Source: Kordiimonas laminariae
Lineage (GTDB): Bacteria; Pseudomonadota; Alphaproteobacteria; Sphingomonadales; Kordiimonadaceae
Reading direction: 5' to 3'
DNA length: 64,000 bases
Assembly (NCBI RefSeq): GCF_023008165.1
Contig: NZ_JAKQZA010000004.1
Span: 372,001 to 436,000, forward strand
The position numbers and the translations under genes were made by a program. A model generated the notes under the pieces. It was not told the DNA's origin. It ran no database searches and saw only the letters and a list, made by a program, of their open reading frames with translations. Below, piece by piece: positions 1 through 9,360 of this stretch (the stretch's first letter is position 1; every line of letters begins with the position of its first letter).

Positions 1-508
1 CCGGGGATGTCATTGCTGCAATGTGAAACTCTTCAAACTTACCTTGTTTGTGAGCCGCTAGAGCAGCATAGGAAGTAAGTAATGATACTGGTGTATCACC
101 TTCACGGTCGAGTACGGGGTACTGACGCGGAATGTAGCGAATGTTACCGTCTTCTTTTACTAGTTTTAACACTTCAGGGAAGTGGCGACGACAGAAGCCA
201 CAGCGGTAATCAAAGAATTCTACAATAGTTACATCGCCATTAGGATTACCTAGTACGGGGGCTTCAGGGTCGTTTTCCAGATACCCGCGATACAGGTTGA
301 TTGCCGGCAACATCTGAGCAAGTTGGCGGCGACGTTGAAGTTCAATAATAGCGCGTTCAATTACTTCTGGATTTTCAAGCAAGTATTCTTGGATAATACT
401 CTCAATTGCTTGACGATCTGCTGGAGCCGCTTCTTGAGCTGTAGCTCCAAAAATTGCTGGAACGGCTAGTGTAACGGCCGCAAGCATATTTTTAAGTGGT
501 TTATACAT
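1..508 (-). CDS. DsbA-family thiol:disulfide oxidoreductase, partial (C-terminus beyond window)
   Basis: The reading frame starts at ATG 508 and runs off the left edge after about 169 codons. The first 25 or so residues form a signal peptide ending in a GATAQ-type cleavage region, so the protein acts in the periplasm. A linker rich in Glu and Arg follows. The thioredoxin-fold part then begins with the active-site motif CGFC (Cys103 and Cys106) in the context FDYRCGFCRRHFP, typical of the Com1/DsbA_Com1-like branch. Family members form or shuffle disulfide bonds in exported proteins. It lies 18 bp downstream of the BepA-like protease on the same strand, so the two are probably cotranscribed and both serve envelope protein quality control. 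An in-frame stop just upstream fixes the start. The C-terminal half cannot be judged. Confidence 0.85.
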   Translation of the reverse strand, partial: MYKPLKNMLAAVTLAVPAIFGATAQEAAPADRQAIESIIQEYLLENPEVIERAIIELQRRRQLAQMLPAINLYRGYLENDPEAPVLGNPNGDVTIVEFFDYRCGFCRRHFPEVLKLVKEDGNIRYIPRQYPVLDREGDTPVSLLTSYAALAAHKQGKFEEFHIAAMTSP

Positions 509-526
509 ATACTAATCCATCATAGC

Positions 527-1960
527 TTATGGCTGGTATTGCCAGTGCTGTTCTTGTTGCTTCTGAAATTCTTGTTGTCCTGTAAACTCAACGTCAAAAC
601 GTCTACGACGACGTTGCTGTTTACGTTGTCTTTCTGCGGCATCTCTTGCGATGAAGAAAATGTCTTGCGCGCGGAGCCATTCTGGTGAACCGGTTTTAAA
701 GGAATCCATCGCACGCTTGGCGTAGCCAACTGCCTGATAAACAACGCCAGCAGAATAAAACCGTTCTGCTGTTGCGAGGTTAGCATCCGCTTCACGGCCA
801 ACCCAGCTGTACGCCTTAGCCAGATTAAACCATGCAAAAGTATTTCCAGGGTCTTGGCGTGTAGCATTTTCCAAAATTGGAATAGCTTCTGCCATTAAGA
901 CATCATCTTCTAGAGATACCATCGCTTGCCCTAGTGCTGTTGCTACAAGAGGGGCACGCGGTGCACGTTCAACAGCTTGCCTGAAAACAGGAAGTGCTTC
1001 GCGCACCTTTCCATTTTCAAACAATATTTGTCCTTTGATTTCATGGAAATAGGGGTTTGCAGGTTCTTGTTTTATCAAAGCATCGGCTTCGCTAAGCGCT
1101 AAATCCCACTCAAGAGCCTTATGGTATGCATATACACGAGCATAGCGTGCAGATGCGGTTTTATCCGATATCGGGTATTCTTTCAGAGTATCACTTGGCC
1201 GCTGAATATAACCCTGAAGCTTTGCCTTAAGGCGATTGAACTGTTCGTTATGTTTAGAGTCTGGCGGTTTGTTATAGTACTCACTTTGCCCTAAAACCTG
1301 CTCTAGTGATAGGATACGCGTGCGGTTTAAAGGGTGACTGCGAATGTAAGGGTCCTGCCTGATATAGGCTAGTACTTCCTGGTCGCGCAATTTATCAAAG
1401 AATTGAATGAGGCCTTTACCTGAAATACCTAACTCATTGAGATATTTTGCACCGGCTTGGTCTGCTGATGATTCTTGAACTCGGTTAAAGGCAAGGAATT
1501 GTCTCTGCGCAACTGTTTGCCCTGCGGCTAGAAGACCAATGCCAGCATCAGGGCTGCCTGCAGCGATTGCAGCGGCACCAAGAACAAGAGAAAGGATGCT
1601 GAAATTACCAGCGGTTGAGGCGGCATCTCTAATACCAACTAAGTGACCACCTGCAATATGCCCGGTCTCATGTGCGATCACGCCTAACAGTTGATTTACA
1701 TCGTCAGAGGCCATGATAAGGCCAGAGTGAATGAAAATGTTTTGACCACCTGTTACAAAGGCATTCAAAGATGGGTCTGATAGCAGATAAATATTGACGC
1801 TTCTTGGATCTAGGCCTGCTGCGATGAAAATAGGGTCTGAAATTTCGTGGAGGAAAGCTTCTGTTTCTGCATCTCTAAGGATTGATTGCGCGTAAGCTTG
1901 GTGCGCCAATGCTATGACGCATACAAGTGTTGAAGCGATTTTTTTTAACAATTTACGCAA
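527..1960 (-). CDS. BepA-like periplasmic M48 metalloprotease with TPR repeats
   Basis: The 477-residue protein has a signal peptide (about residues 1-25, cleavage near AYAQ). An M48 zinc protease domain follows with HETGH at residues 97-101 and a downstream ESSAD motif (about 163-167) that supplies the third zinc ligand. The C-terminal half (about 265-440) is helical with tetratricopeptide-like repeats, as in BepA/YfgC. In that family the protease degrades or rescues misassembled outer-membrane proteins, including LptD; lptD and surA lie elsewhere in this window. The start is TTG at 1960, preceded by a strong GGAGG five bases upstream. The basic C-terminal tail contains a run of arginines (RRRRRR). 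It precedes the DsbA-like gene in the same direction. The family call is firm; the exact substrate is inferred. Confidence 0.88.
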   Translation of the reverse strand: MRKLLKKIASTLVCVIALAHQAYAQSILRDAETEAFLHEISDPIFIAAGLDPRSVNIYLLSDPSLNAFVTGGQNIFIHSGLIMASDDVNQLLGVIAHETGHIAGGHLVGIRDAASTAGNFSILSLVLGAAAIAAGSPDAGIGLLAAGQTVAQRQFLAFNRVQESSADQAGAKYLNELGISGKGLIQFFDKLRDQEVLAYIRQDPYIRSHPLNRTRILSLEQVLGQSEYYNKPPDSKHNEQFNRLKAKLQGYIQRPSDTLKEYPISDKTASARYARVYAYHKALEWDLALSEADALIKQEPANPYFHEIKGQILFENGKVREALPVFRQAVERAPRAPLVATALGQAMVSLEDDVLMAEAIPILENATRQDPGNTFAWFNLAKAYSWVGREADANLATAERFYSAGVVYQAVGYAKRAMDSFKTGSPEWLRAQDIFFIARDAAERQRKQQRRRRRFDVEFTGQQEFQKQQEQHWQYQP

Positions 1961-2082
1961 CAGGGCCTCCAGAATATTTATGTATAGCTAGTTATTCATT
2001 GCTCAAGGGTCAAATGCTATAGGCTAACAACCGCGTGAGCAATTGTTGATATAGATGACATAGCTAAAATGAATAGCACATT

Positions 2083-2117
2083 AAAAAAGCGGCAAAGCTA
2101 TGGCCTTGCCGCTTTTA
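2083..2117 (-). terminator. Intrinsic terminator of rne
   Basis: Read on the minus strand, a stem built on AAAAGCGGCAA / TTTGCCGCTTTT with a short loop is followed by a T run. It begins a few bases past the RNase E stop codon, so it ends the rne transcript before the BepA-like gene. Confidence 0.88.
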
Positions 2118-2121
2118 TTAC

Positions 2122-5022
2122 TTATCCGAAGGTTCTTTGCCACCAGCCTTTTCTTTTGGGCTGATCAGTGGCGGCTTCTCCAGAGGTATTTTCTTTACTC
2201 TCTACCTTTACCACTGGTTTGTTAACCGCTTCGGCTTTAGGTTCTGCTTTAGCCTTGGGTTTGGCTTCGACCGATTTCTCTTTCGAAGCTTCCTTGGCTG
2301 GGGCCGGGCTGTTCTTATCAGAAGTGGTATCTGCATCAACCTTTTTAGTCGTGCGACGGCGACGAGGTTTTACTTCTTCAGTTTTCTCTGTCTCTTTCGC
2401 AGTTTCTGCCTCAGGAGTTTCAACTTTCTTTACGCGGCGTCTGCGGCGCGGTTTTGGCTTTTCTTCATCGCTTACCTCGGCAACTTCTTTAGAAGTTTCG
2501 CTGCTAGCAGCTTCGTTGGCCTTCTCTGAAGTTTCCTTATCTGCCTTTTTTACACGGCGTTTGCGACGAGGTTTTTCCTCTTTTTCAGATGAAACTTCTT
2601 GTTGTTCTGAGTTTGATTCTTCAGATGAAGTATCTTTTGAATCAGCATTTTCATCACTTGATGCTTTTTTGCGTACTCTGCGACGACGACGCGTTGGTTT
2701 TTCAGTTCCATCGTTATCAGCAGTACTTGAAGGAGCCTCAGATGTTTCATTTGTACTTCCATCAGAAGTTTGAGCATCCCCAGCTTCTTTTTGCTCTTCA
2801 TTATGTGATTTGCGGCGGCGACCACCACGGCTTCCGCGTCTACGACGAGAAGGCTTTTCAGAGTTTTTCTCTTCATCTGTATCTTCCGCTACAGAATCGG
2901 TGCCTTCCGTATTTTCTTCAGAGATAGAAGTCTGGTTTTCATCAGAACCATTATCTCTTCCGCGGCGCCGACGACGCCGACGGCGACGTTTGCGTTGACC
3001 ATCGCCTTCTTCATCAGATGTTTCTGCCTTCTCTTCTTCTGGCTCTACAGGGGAACTCTCAGGAGTTACCACTACGTCTGCAGTGACTTCTGGTTTGCCT
3101 TCTACGCCAGCTTCTCGTGTGATTTCGATATCTGATGGCCCGAGAGAGGATTGTGCAAGTACTTCAATAGTATAACCGTATTGGGCCTCTAAATCAGTAA
3201 GCATTGCGCGTTTTTTGTTTAGAAGATAAATCGCCACATCTGGACATGCCGCAATCCGAACAATAGCACTACGGTTACGAATGCCTTCTTCTTCCAGTTG
3301 GCGCAGCGCCATAAGAGCCGCACTCTCAACTGAACGCACCACACCAGTTCCATCACATGCAGAACAGGTTTCCATTGCGGCTTCAAGAAGGTTAGGGCGC
3401 AAGCGTTGACGAGACATTTCCATAAGGCCAAAGCTTGAGATACGCCCTACCTGAATGCGAGCCCGATCCGCCTTAAGGACTTCTTTCATCCTACGTTCTA
3501 CAGCCCGGTTGTTGCCGCGGTCTTCCATATCGATGAAATCAATTACAACAAGACCTGCCATATCACGAAGGCGAAGCTGGCGTGCAACTTCCTCTGCGGC
3601 TTCAAGGTTTGTCTTTACAGCTGTTTCTTCGATATTTGCTTCTTTAGTCGCGCGGCCAGAGTTTACATCAATTGAAATCAAAGCTTCTGTCGGATTGATA
3701 ACAATGTAACCGCCTGATTTAAGCTGAACCACCGGCTGGTACATCGCTTCAAGATGGCTCTCTACCTGATATCTATGGAACAGCGGAATACGGTCTTTAT
3801 AGTGCTGAACTTTCTTTGCATGACTTGGCATCAACAGCTTCATAAAGTCTTTAGCGGCACGATATCCTTTTTCGCCTTCAACAAGGATTTCGTCTACTTC
3901 GCGTACGTAAAGGTCACGAATGGTCCGCTTGATAAGGTTACCTTCTTCATAAATTAAAGCAGGCGCTGTGGATTTAAGCGTTAAATCACGGATACCGTTC
4001 CATAAGCGCAAGAGGTAATCGTAATCGCGTTTGATTTCTGTTTTTGTACGGCGCATACCAGCGGTACGGACAATCAACCCCATTTCTTCCGGTACATTCA
4101 GGGATGATGTAATCTGCTTAAGCTTCTTACGGTCGCTCATGTTAGAAATTTTGCGGCTAATACCACCAGAGTGGGTGGAATTAGGCATCAATACACAGTA
4201 ACGACCAGCCAGGGACATGTAAGTTGTTAGAGCTGCGCCCTTATTGCCGCGCTCTTCTTTAACAACCTGAATAAGCAGAACCTGACGGCGTTTGATAACT
4301 TCTTGAATGTTGTATTTGCGCTTGAGAGCACGCAAACCTCGCTTGCGTTTGGCAGCTTCAACCGCAGCCTTGCGGCGTTCTTCGCTGGAAGATGTATCTG
4401 TTTCTTCAGCTTCATCATCGGAATTAGCTTCATCAGTGGAGGAAACATCTTCATTTGTGTCACCTGATGTATCTGCTTCGTCTGAAGCCTCATCTGTATC
4501 AGGTTCAGTATCCGAGGTGTCGCTGTCGGCATGTACGTCTTCAACAACATCGTCAGATGCTACTTCTTCAACTTGATTTTCAGCATCTTCAGCCGTTGAA
4601 GCATCGTCTTCAACAGCCTCAGCTTCTACTACCGCATCTGTATCTTTAGTTTTTTCCGCTTGATAGCGACGACCACGACGACGACGTGGGCCACGTTGTG
4701 GTCTTTCATCTTCCTCTGCTACACCTGCTTCATAAGCCTCTGCTTCAGAAGCCATGATTGCATCACGCTCTTCGGCAGGAATTTGGTAATAGTCAGGATG
4801 AATTTCACTAAAGGCGAGGAAGCCATGGCGATTACCACCATATTCAACAAATGCAGCCTGCAAAGAAGGTTCTACACGCGTAACACGTGCTAGATAGATA
4901 TTCCCTTTAAGCTGTTTTCTTGTTGATGATTCGTAATCAAAATCCTCTACACGGCTACCTTTAACAATGGTGACCCGCGTCTCTTCAGAATGACGCGCAT
5001 CAATAAGCATACGGGTGGACAT
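2122..5022 (-). CDS. rne: Ribonuclease E
   Basis: This is a 966-residue endoribonuclease that starts mRNA decay and processes rRNA and tRNA, and that scaffolds the degradosome. The N-terminal S1 domain (about 37-70 and 235-280) is split by a highly acidic insert of roughly 115 residues (100-215), a feature of alphaproteobacterial RNase E. The catalytic DNase I-like part carries metal-binding Asp452 (SIDVNSGR) and Asp495 (VVIDFID). The zinc link is CSAC (Cys553/Cys556). From about residue 640 the C-terminal region is disordered, with blocks of Arg/Lys separated by Glu/Ser-rich stretches; four look like repeats of a KPRRRRRVKK-type unit. It ends in KGWWQRTFG, the short terminal motif common in this class. 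The start has a GGAG ten bases upstream. The leader carries hairpins described separately, which suggests feedback control. Confidence 0.97.
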   Translation of the reverse strand: MSTRMLIDARHSEETRVTIVKGSRVEDFDYESSTRKQLKGNIYLARVTRVEPSLQAAFVEYGGNRHGFLAFSEIHPDYYQIPAEERDAIMASEAEAYEAGVAEEDERPQRGPRRRRGRRYQAEKTKDTDAVVEAEAVEDDASTAEDAENQVEEVASDDVVEDVHADSDTSDTEPDTDEASDEADTSGDTNEDVSSTDEANSDDEAEETDTSSSEERRKAAVEAAKRKRGLRALKRKYNIQEVIKRRQVLLIQVVKEERGNKGAALTTYMSLAGRYCVLMPNSTHSGGISRKISNMSDRKKLKQITSSLNVPEEMGLIVRTAGMRRTKTEIKRDYDYLLRLWNGIRDLTLKSTAPALIYEEGNLIKRTIRDLYVREVDEILVEGEKGYRAAKDFMKLLMPSHAKKVQHYKDRIPLFHRYQVESHLEAMYQPVVQLKSGGYIVINPTEALISIDVNSGRATKEANIEETAVKTNLEAAEEVARQLRLRDMAGLVVIDFIDMEDRGNNRAVERRMKEVLKADRARIQVGRISSFGLMEMSRQRLRPNLLEAAMETCSACDGTGVVRSVESAALMALRQLEEEGIRNRSAIVRIAACPDVAIYLLNKKRAMLTDLEAQYGYTIEVLAQSSLGPSDIEITREAGVEGKPEVTADVVVTPESSPVEPEEEKAETSDEEGDGQRKRRRRRRRRRGRDNGSDENQTSISEENTEGTDSVAEDTDEEKNSEKPSRRRRGSRGGRRRKSHNEEQKEAGDAQTSDGSTNETSEAPSSTADNDGTEKPTRRRRRVRKKASSDENADSKDTSSEESNSEQQEVSSEKEEKPRRKRRVKKADKETSEKANEAASSETSKEVAEVSDEEKPKPRRRRRVKKVETPEAETAKETEKTEEVKPRRRRTTKKVDADTTSDKNSPAPAKEASKEKSVEAKPKAKAEPKAEAVNKPVVKVESKENTSGEAATDQPKRKGWWQRTFG

Positions 5023-5040
5023 AGAAATAATCTCCGAAAG

Positions 5041-5091
5041 AACTGCCGCGCGTTCACTCCCGCTTGAGTAAGCTGGGGGGCGCTGGCAGTT
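5041..5091 (-). promoter_or_regulatory. Hairpin in the rne 5' leader next to the ribosome binding site
   Basis: The outer arms AACTGCC and GGCAGTT (5041-5047 and 5085-5091) are perfectly complementary, and GCG/CGC can extend the stem with small bulges. In the rne transcript this stem ends about 18 bases before the start codon, directly ahead of the GGAG. RNase E leaders are known to carry autoregulatory structures in enterobacteria; the role here is inferred from position only. Confidence 0.45.
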
Positions 5092-5156
5092 GTACTTAAT
5101 TCAGTAAATGTTGTAATTAGTACGGAGTTGGAAAGGATCGGCAGGTAATCAGGCGC

Positions 5157-5191
5157 AAAAAAACGGCCTGTCTGTGAAGTGTACAGACGGC
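5157..5191 (-). terminator. Terminator-like hairpin inside the rne leader
   Basis: On the minus strand, GCCGTCTGT and ACAGACAGGC form a nine-pair stem with one bulged base and a seven-base loop. CG and then seven consecutive T follow (A run at 5157-5163 on the plus strand). No minus-strand gene lies upstream, since amiC runs the other way, so only a transcript begun between here and amiC could be terminated. It may be an attenuator of rne or the 3' end of a small RNA. Confidence 0.6.
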
Positions 5192-5544
5192 GGATCAAAA
5201 CTGATAACAATGCGCAAAGCCGTTTGGCCATTGCCGGATGTATCCTTAATTAAGGCGCTTCAATACCGGTGGTCTGAATTCTGTAGACCTCCAAGGCGTA
5301 TTACCAGCGCCGCGATCTCTCATATCCGTAATATGAAAAATCGGAAAACTCGCAAAATGAAGGTAACCACGAAAGCAATGGATTACAATCGAAATTATTC
5401 CAATAATTGCAGAAAACCTCAGTTCGTCTATTTATTCTGTCGTATTACCGTCAAATTTTTGGTTTTTCTTGTCTCAGGTGCTAGTTGTTTTTATTATTAA
5501 AAGAAATAACTGTGCTTTTAGCTGACGGGTTTGAGGAAATCAGT
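5192..5544. other. Intergenic region between divergent rne and amiC
   Basis: This is the remainder of the only long gap in the window, and I find no convincing gene in it. It must hold the promoters for rne (minus) and amiC (plus). A TTGACG at 5449-5454 on the minus strand is a possible -35 element for rne, but no clear -10 sits at the right distance. Short open frames here lack ribosome binding sites and recognisable sequence. Confidence 0.4.
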
Positions 5545-6735
5545 TTGAGTAAATTGGGTTTAGTCGCTGTGCTGTTGCTCCTTCTTTTGGGAGATAGCGC
5601 TTCTGTTTTTGCACAAAATGTCGATATCACAGGTGTTCGCTTTGGGAAGAATGGTGCAACCACACGGTTTGTGATGGATGTTTCCGAACCTGTTAAACCA
5701 CGTATATTTATGCTGGCTAATCCCCGCAGGTTGGTTATTGATATTCCTAACAGCAATTGGAAATCTCAAAAAACGGCTAAAGCATCAGGTCTGGTTGGGA
5801 AATACAGGCATGGTCTTTTTTCTGCTGATACGTATCGCATTGTGTTGGATCTAAACAAAGCTGCCGTTATTCGAAAGTCTTTCTCGCTTCCAGCCAGTAA
5901 AGGGTATTCAAACCGTTACGTTATTGATTTAGCTGAAAGTAGTCAGTCAGACTTTTTAGCGGCGGTTAAATCTTCCAAGCCTCAAATAACAAAAACTGTC
6001 GCACAAGTTCCTTCTGTCGAGCCTGTTCAGAAGAGCTATGACGGTAAACGTATAATTGTCGTGGATGCGGGGCATGGAGGTCCTGACCCTGGCACGCTTG
6101 GTCGATACGGATCTAACGAAAAGATACTTACTCTTAAAATTTCTAGAGAAATTAAACGAGAGCTTGAGAGAACCGGGCGCTACCGGGTTTATCTAACACG
6201 GGATAAAGATATTTATATCCCGCACCGCAAGAGATTTGAGATAGCGAAACGTATGGGGGCTGATTTGTTTATCAGTGTTCATGTGGATTCTATCGCGAAT
6301 TCAAAAGTGCGAGGTGGTACAGTTTATACCTTGAATGAAAATGCTTCAGATAAAGAAGCTGCCCGACTGGCTGCAAAAGAGAACAAATCGGATATTTTAG
6401 CGGGTGTTGATCTTGCTGAAACCAATAATGAAGTTTCGAGTATTCTGATTGATTTAGCTCAACGTGAAACCATGAATAACTCAGCCCAATTCGCAGAGAT
6501 ACTGGTTCCTGAAATGCGTAGGCAGGTAAAAATGCATCGTAGGGGGCACCGATTTGCAAATTTCCTTGTGCTTAAATCTCCAGATGTACCATCAGTTTTG
6601 ATTGAAACGGGGTATCAGACCAATAAGCAGGATGCGCGTATGCTTAATAGCAGAGACGGTCAGCGCCGCATTGCTAAAGCAGTGAGTGCAGGAGTGAATA
6701 AGTATTTTGATCTGCAAATTGCTCTTGGTCGATAA
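5545..6735 (+). CDS. amiC: N-acetylmuramoyl-L-alanine amidase, AmiC type
   Basis: This periplasmic zinc amidase cleaves the bond between MurNAc and the stem peptide during cell separation. I place the start at TTG 5545, with GAGGA seven bases upstream. This gives a normal signal peptide (SKLGLVAV, a run of leucines, then SVFAQ) and a 396-residue protein; a longer frame from TTG 5485 would put 20 extra residues before it. An AMIN domain (about 25-130) for septal targeting precedes the Amidase_3 domain (about 170-390). Its zinc and catalytic residues are His177 (DAGHGG), Glu192, His246 (SVHVDS) and Glu354 (IETGY). It is 70 bp upstream of the PBP1A gene, so peptidoglycan cutting and building are probably coexpressed. 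Confidence 0.93.
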   Translation: MSKLGLVAVLLLLLLGDSASVFAQNVDITGVRFGKNGATTRFVMDVSEPVKPRIFMLANPRRLVIDIPNSNWKSQKTAKASGLVGKYRHGLFSADTYRIVLDLNKAAVIRKSFSLPASKGYSNRYVIDLAESSQSDFLAAVKSSKPQITKTVAQVPSVEPVQKSYDGKRIIVVDAGHGGPDPGTLGRYGSNEKILTLKISREIKRELERTGRYRVYLTRDKDIYIPHRKRFEIAKRMGADLFISVHVDSIANSKVRGGTVYTLNENASDKEAARLAAKENKSDILAGVDLAETNNEVSSILIDLAQRETMNNSAQFAEILVPEMRRQVKMHRRGHRFANFLVLKSPDVPSVLIETGYQTNKQDARMLNSRDGQRRIAKAVSAGVNKYFDLQIALGR

Positions 6736-6805
6736 TGCCTTAACAGAGACACAATTTCCTGCGATACCGCACGATAGAGAAGTAATATAACGAATTCGGC
6801 GTTTA

Positions 6806-9316
6806 ATGACTGATACAGAACAAAAAACAGAAACCAAGAAGGTCAAGAAATCACTTTGGCGTAGGCTGTTTAAGTATAGTCTTATTCTAGGTGTGGTTGG
6901 CTTTGTTTCTGCTGTAGGTGTGGTTGTTTGGGCAATCGTTTATTATGGACGTGACCTACCAGATTACAGGCAACTAGCGAAGTATGAGCCTGAAGTGGTA
7001 ACGCGTATTCATGCGGGTGATGGTTCCCTGCTTAGAGAATTTTCTCGTAAACCACGATTATTTGTACCAATTAATGCGGTGCCAGATCAGCTTATTAACG
7101 CTTTTCTATCCGCGGAAGATAAGAACTTCTACAGTCATAACGGCCTCGATTATATGGGCATGATCCGTGGTAATATTCGGAATGTCGCTAATCTTATTCA
7201 AGGCAGGCCACTGCAAGGTGGGTCAACCATCACCCAGCAGGTGGCGCGCACATTCCTGCTAACACTTGACCAAAAGCTTGATCGTAAAATTAAAGAGATG
7301 ATCCTGACACTCAGGATTGAGCGAGCTTTTTCAAAGGATCATATTCTAGAGCTTTATCTAAATGAAATTAACTTTGGTAATCGTTCTTATGGAGTGGCAG
7401 CAGCCTCACTTAATTACTTCAACAAAGCGCTAAATGAACTCACCATTGCAGAGATGGCATTCTTGGCAGCTTTACCGAAAGCGCCGCATAATTATCATCC
7501 ACGCCGCCATAAAGAGCGCGCTGTGGGGCGCCGAAATTGGATTTTAGGTAGAATGCTCATACTCGGGCATATCGATCAGGCAACGTATGATTCTGCGATT
7601 GCGGAAGACCTTATAATGCGTCCGCGCTCTGGCCACGCTGAATTTCGCGCTGATTATTTTGCCGAAGAAGTACGTCGCAACATTGATCGAGAATTTGGTA
7701 CCAAAGCTCTGTATGAGGGTGGTCTGTCAGTACGTACGTCACTCGAGCCACGTTTGCAGGCTATAGCGGAACGTACGCTTCAGGACGGGCTTGTCGCTTA
7801 TGATCGTAGGCACGGTTGGCGTGGACCGATCAGCCGTATTGAAGTGGATGATGTTTGGAATAATCGCCTGAACAATGTGAAGAAGCCACTTGGAGTGTCT
7901 TCATGGAAACATGCAGTTGTTCATGAGGTGAGAGCAGATGGTGCTATTATTGGTCTTAAAGATGGTTCGTACGGTTTTATTCCTTTCGAGGAAGTGCAGT
8001 GGGCCCGTAAATGGCGCTCCGGTCAGCGTTTAGGGGCCAAGGTTAAGGATACTGCAGAAGTTCTAAGTATTGGTGATGTTGTGCCAGTTAAGGCTCTTCG
8101 GAATACTGAAGCCTATTCATTAAATGGTTTCTGGGACGCTTCTGGCGAAGAAGTTGGTTACGTACAGCGTTATAGCTTGCAACAAATCCCAGAAATTAAT
8201 GGTGCTTTGGTGGCGATGGATGCTCATACAGGCCGGGTTTATGCAATGGCAGGGGGCTTTGATTTCAAGCTAAGCCAGTATAACCGAGCCACACAGGCAA
8301 AGCGCCAGCCAGGCTCTGCCTTTAAGCCATTTGTATATGCCGCTGGCCTTGATAAGGGGTTTACACCTTCTAGTCTTGTTCTGGATGCTCCTTTTGTAAT
8401 TGATCAAGGTGATGGTCTTGGTAAATGGAAACCAAAGAACAGCTCAGATAAATTTTACGGTCCAAGTACCCTTCGCCTTGGTATTGAAAAGTCTCGTAAC
8501 CTGATGACGGTGCGTTTAGCGCAGCATCTAGGGATGGGAACCGTGATGGATTATGCTCGTCGTTTTGGTCTTGATGAAAATATGGAACCTTCGTTGGCGG
8601 CTTCACTTGGGGCAGGGGAAGTTACTCTTCTCCAGCTTTCTGCGGCATACGGTATGATTGTGAATGGTGGTAAAGAAATTGAACCATCCCTTATAGACCG
8701 TATTCAAGACCGTCGAGGCAAAACAATATACCGGCATGACAACCGGGACTGCGGATCCTGTCGTGTAACTACACTTGCATCTGGTGAAGAGCCTGAAATC
8801 CCTGATAATCGCGATCAGGTGCTTGATCCTCTTACTGCTTATCAAATGGTTTCCATAATGGAAGGGGTAGTGCAGTCTGGCACAGGCCGGAAAATCCGCG
8901 TGCTGGATAAACCGCTTGCTGGTAAAACTGGCACTACCAACGATAGTTTTGACGCTTGGTTTATGGGCTTTTCAGCAGACATGGTTGTTGGTGTTTATAC
9001 GGGTTTCGATCAGCCACGTTCACTTGGTCGCTTTGAAGAAGGTTCCAGTGTCGCTGTTCCTGTATTCCGTGATTTTATGAAAGACGCACTGAAGGGAGAA
9101 CCTGGTATTCCGTTCCGTATGCCGTCGGGTATTCGGTTAGTGCGCGTGAACTCAAAAACGGGCGAACCAGCCAAGTATGGCGATAAGAATATTATCTTGG
9201 AAGCCTTTAAACCGGGCACCGAACCTCGCACTGGTCAGTTCGCAGTACTTGACGGCTCGCTCCCAGTTGGTAAAAGCAAGAGCACAATTCGTAAAGGTAC
9301 GGGTGGTATTTACTAG
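6806..9316 (+). CDS. mrcA: Penicillin-binding protein 1A (bifunctional glycosyltransferase/transpeptidase)
   Basis: This is an 836-residue class A PBP that polymerises lipid II and cross-links the strands. It has a short basic cytoplasmic tail, one membrane anchor (about 22-47), and a GT51 glycosyltransferase domain with catalytic Glu104 in EDKNFY and the GGSTITQQ motif. An OB-like insert (about 320-460) follows. The transpeptidase domain has Ser504 in SAFK, an SRN motif and K707-TGT. The order and length match alphaproteobacterial PBP1A. It follows amiC and precedes prfB, 44 bp away, a common arrangement in this class. No lesion is seen. A class A PBP is certain; the 1A label rests on the insert and overall similarity. 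Confidence 0.96.
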   Translation: MTDTEQKTETKKVKKSLWRRLFKYSLILGVVGFVSAVGVVVWAIVYYGRDLPDYRQLAKYEPEVVTRIHAGDGSLLREFSRKPRLFVPINAVPDQLINAFLSAEDKNFYSHNGLDYMGMIRGNIRNVANLIQGRPLQGGSTITQQVARTFLLTLDQKLDRKIKEMILTLRIERAFSKDHILELYLNEINFGNRSYGVAAASLNYFNKALNELTIAEMAFLAALPKAPHNYHPRRHKERAVGRRNWILGRMLILGHIDQATYDSAIAEDLIMRPRSGHAEFRADYFAEEVRRNIDREFGTKALYEGGLSVRTSLEPRLQAIAERTLQDGLVAYDRRHGWRGPISRIEVDDVWNNRLNNVKKPLGVSSWKHAVVHEVRADGAIIGLKDGSYGFIPFEEVQWARKWRSGQRLGAKVKDTAEVLSIGDVVPVKALRNTEAYSLNGFWDASGEEVGYVQRYSLQQIPEINGALVAMDAHTGRVYAMAGGFDFKLSQYNRATQAKRQPGSAFKPFVYAAGLDKGFTPSSLVLDAPFVIDQGDGLGKWKPKNSSDKFYGPSTLRLGIEKSRNLMTVRLAQHLGMGTVMDYARRFGLDENMEPSLAASLGAGEVTLLQLSAAYGMIVNGGKEIEPSLIDRIQDRRGKTIYRHDNRDCGSCRVTTLASGEEPEIPDNRDQVLDPLTAYQMVSIMEGVVQSGTGRKIRVLDKPLAGKTGTTNDSFDAWFMGFSADMVVGVYTGFDQPRSLGRFEEGSSVAVPVFRDFMKDALKGEPGIPFRMPSGIRLVRVNSKTGEPAKYGDKNIILEAFKPGTEPRTGQFAVLDGSLPVGKSKSTIRKGTGGIY

Positions 9317-9360
9317 CCGCCTTCCTATATCTTTATTCGAACTTAAAAAGGAATTTGTTT

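Noticed and set aside
2137-2998. Plus-strand open frames across the end of rne
   Set aside because: They are antisense translations of the repetitive Arg/Glu/Ser region; long open frames arise there from biased codons, and none has a ribosome binding site or family motif.
5174-5500. 108-residue plus-strand frame in the rne/amiC gap
   Set aside because: It covers the leader hairpin, has no convincing ribosome binding site and no recognisable protein features.
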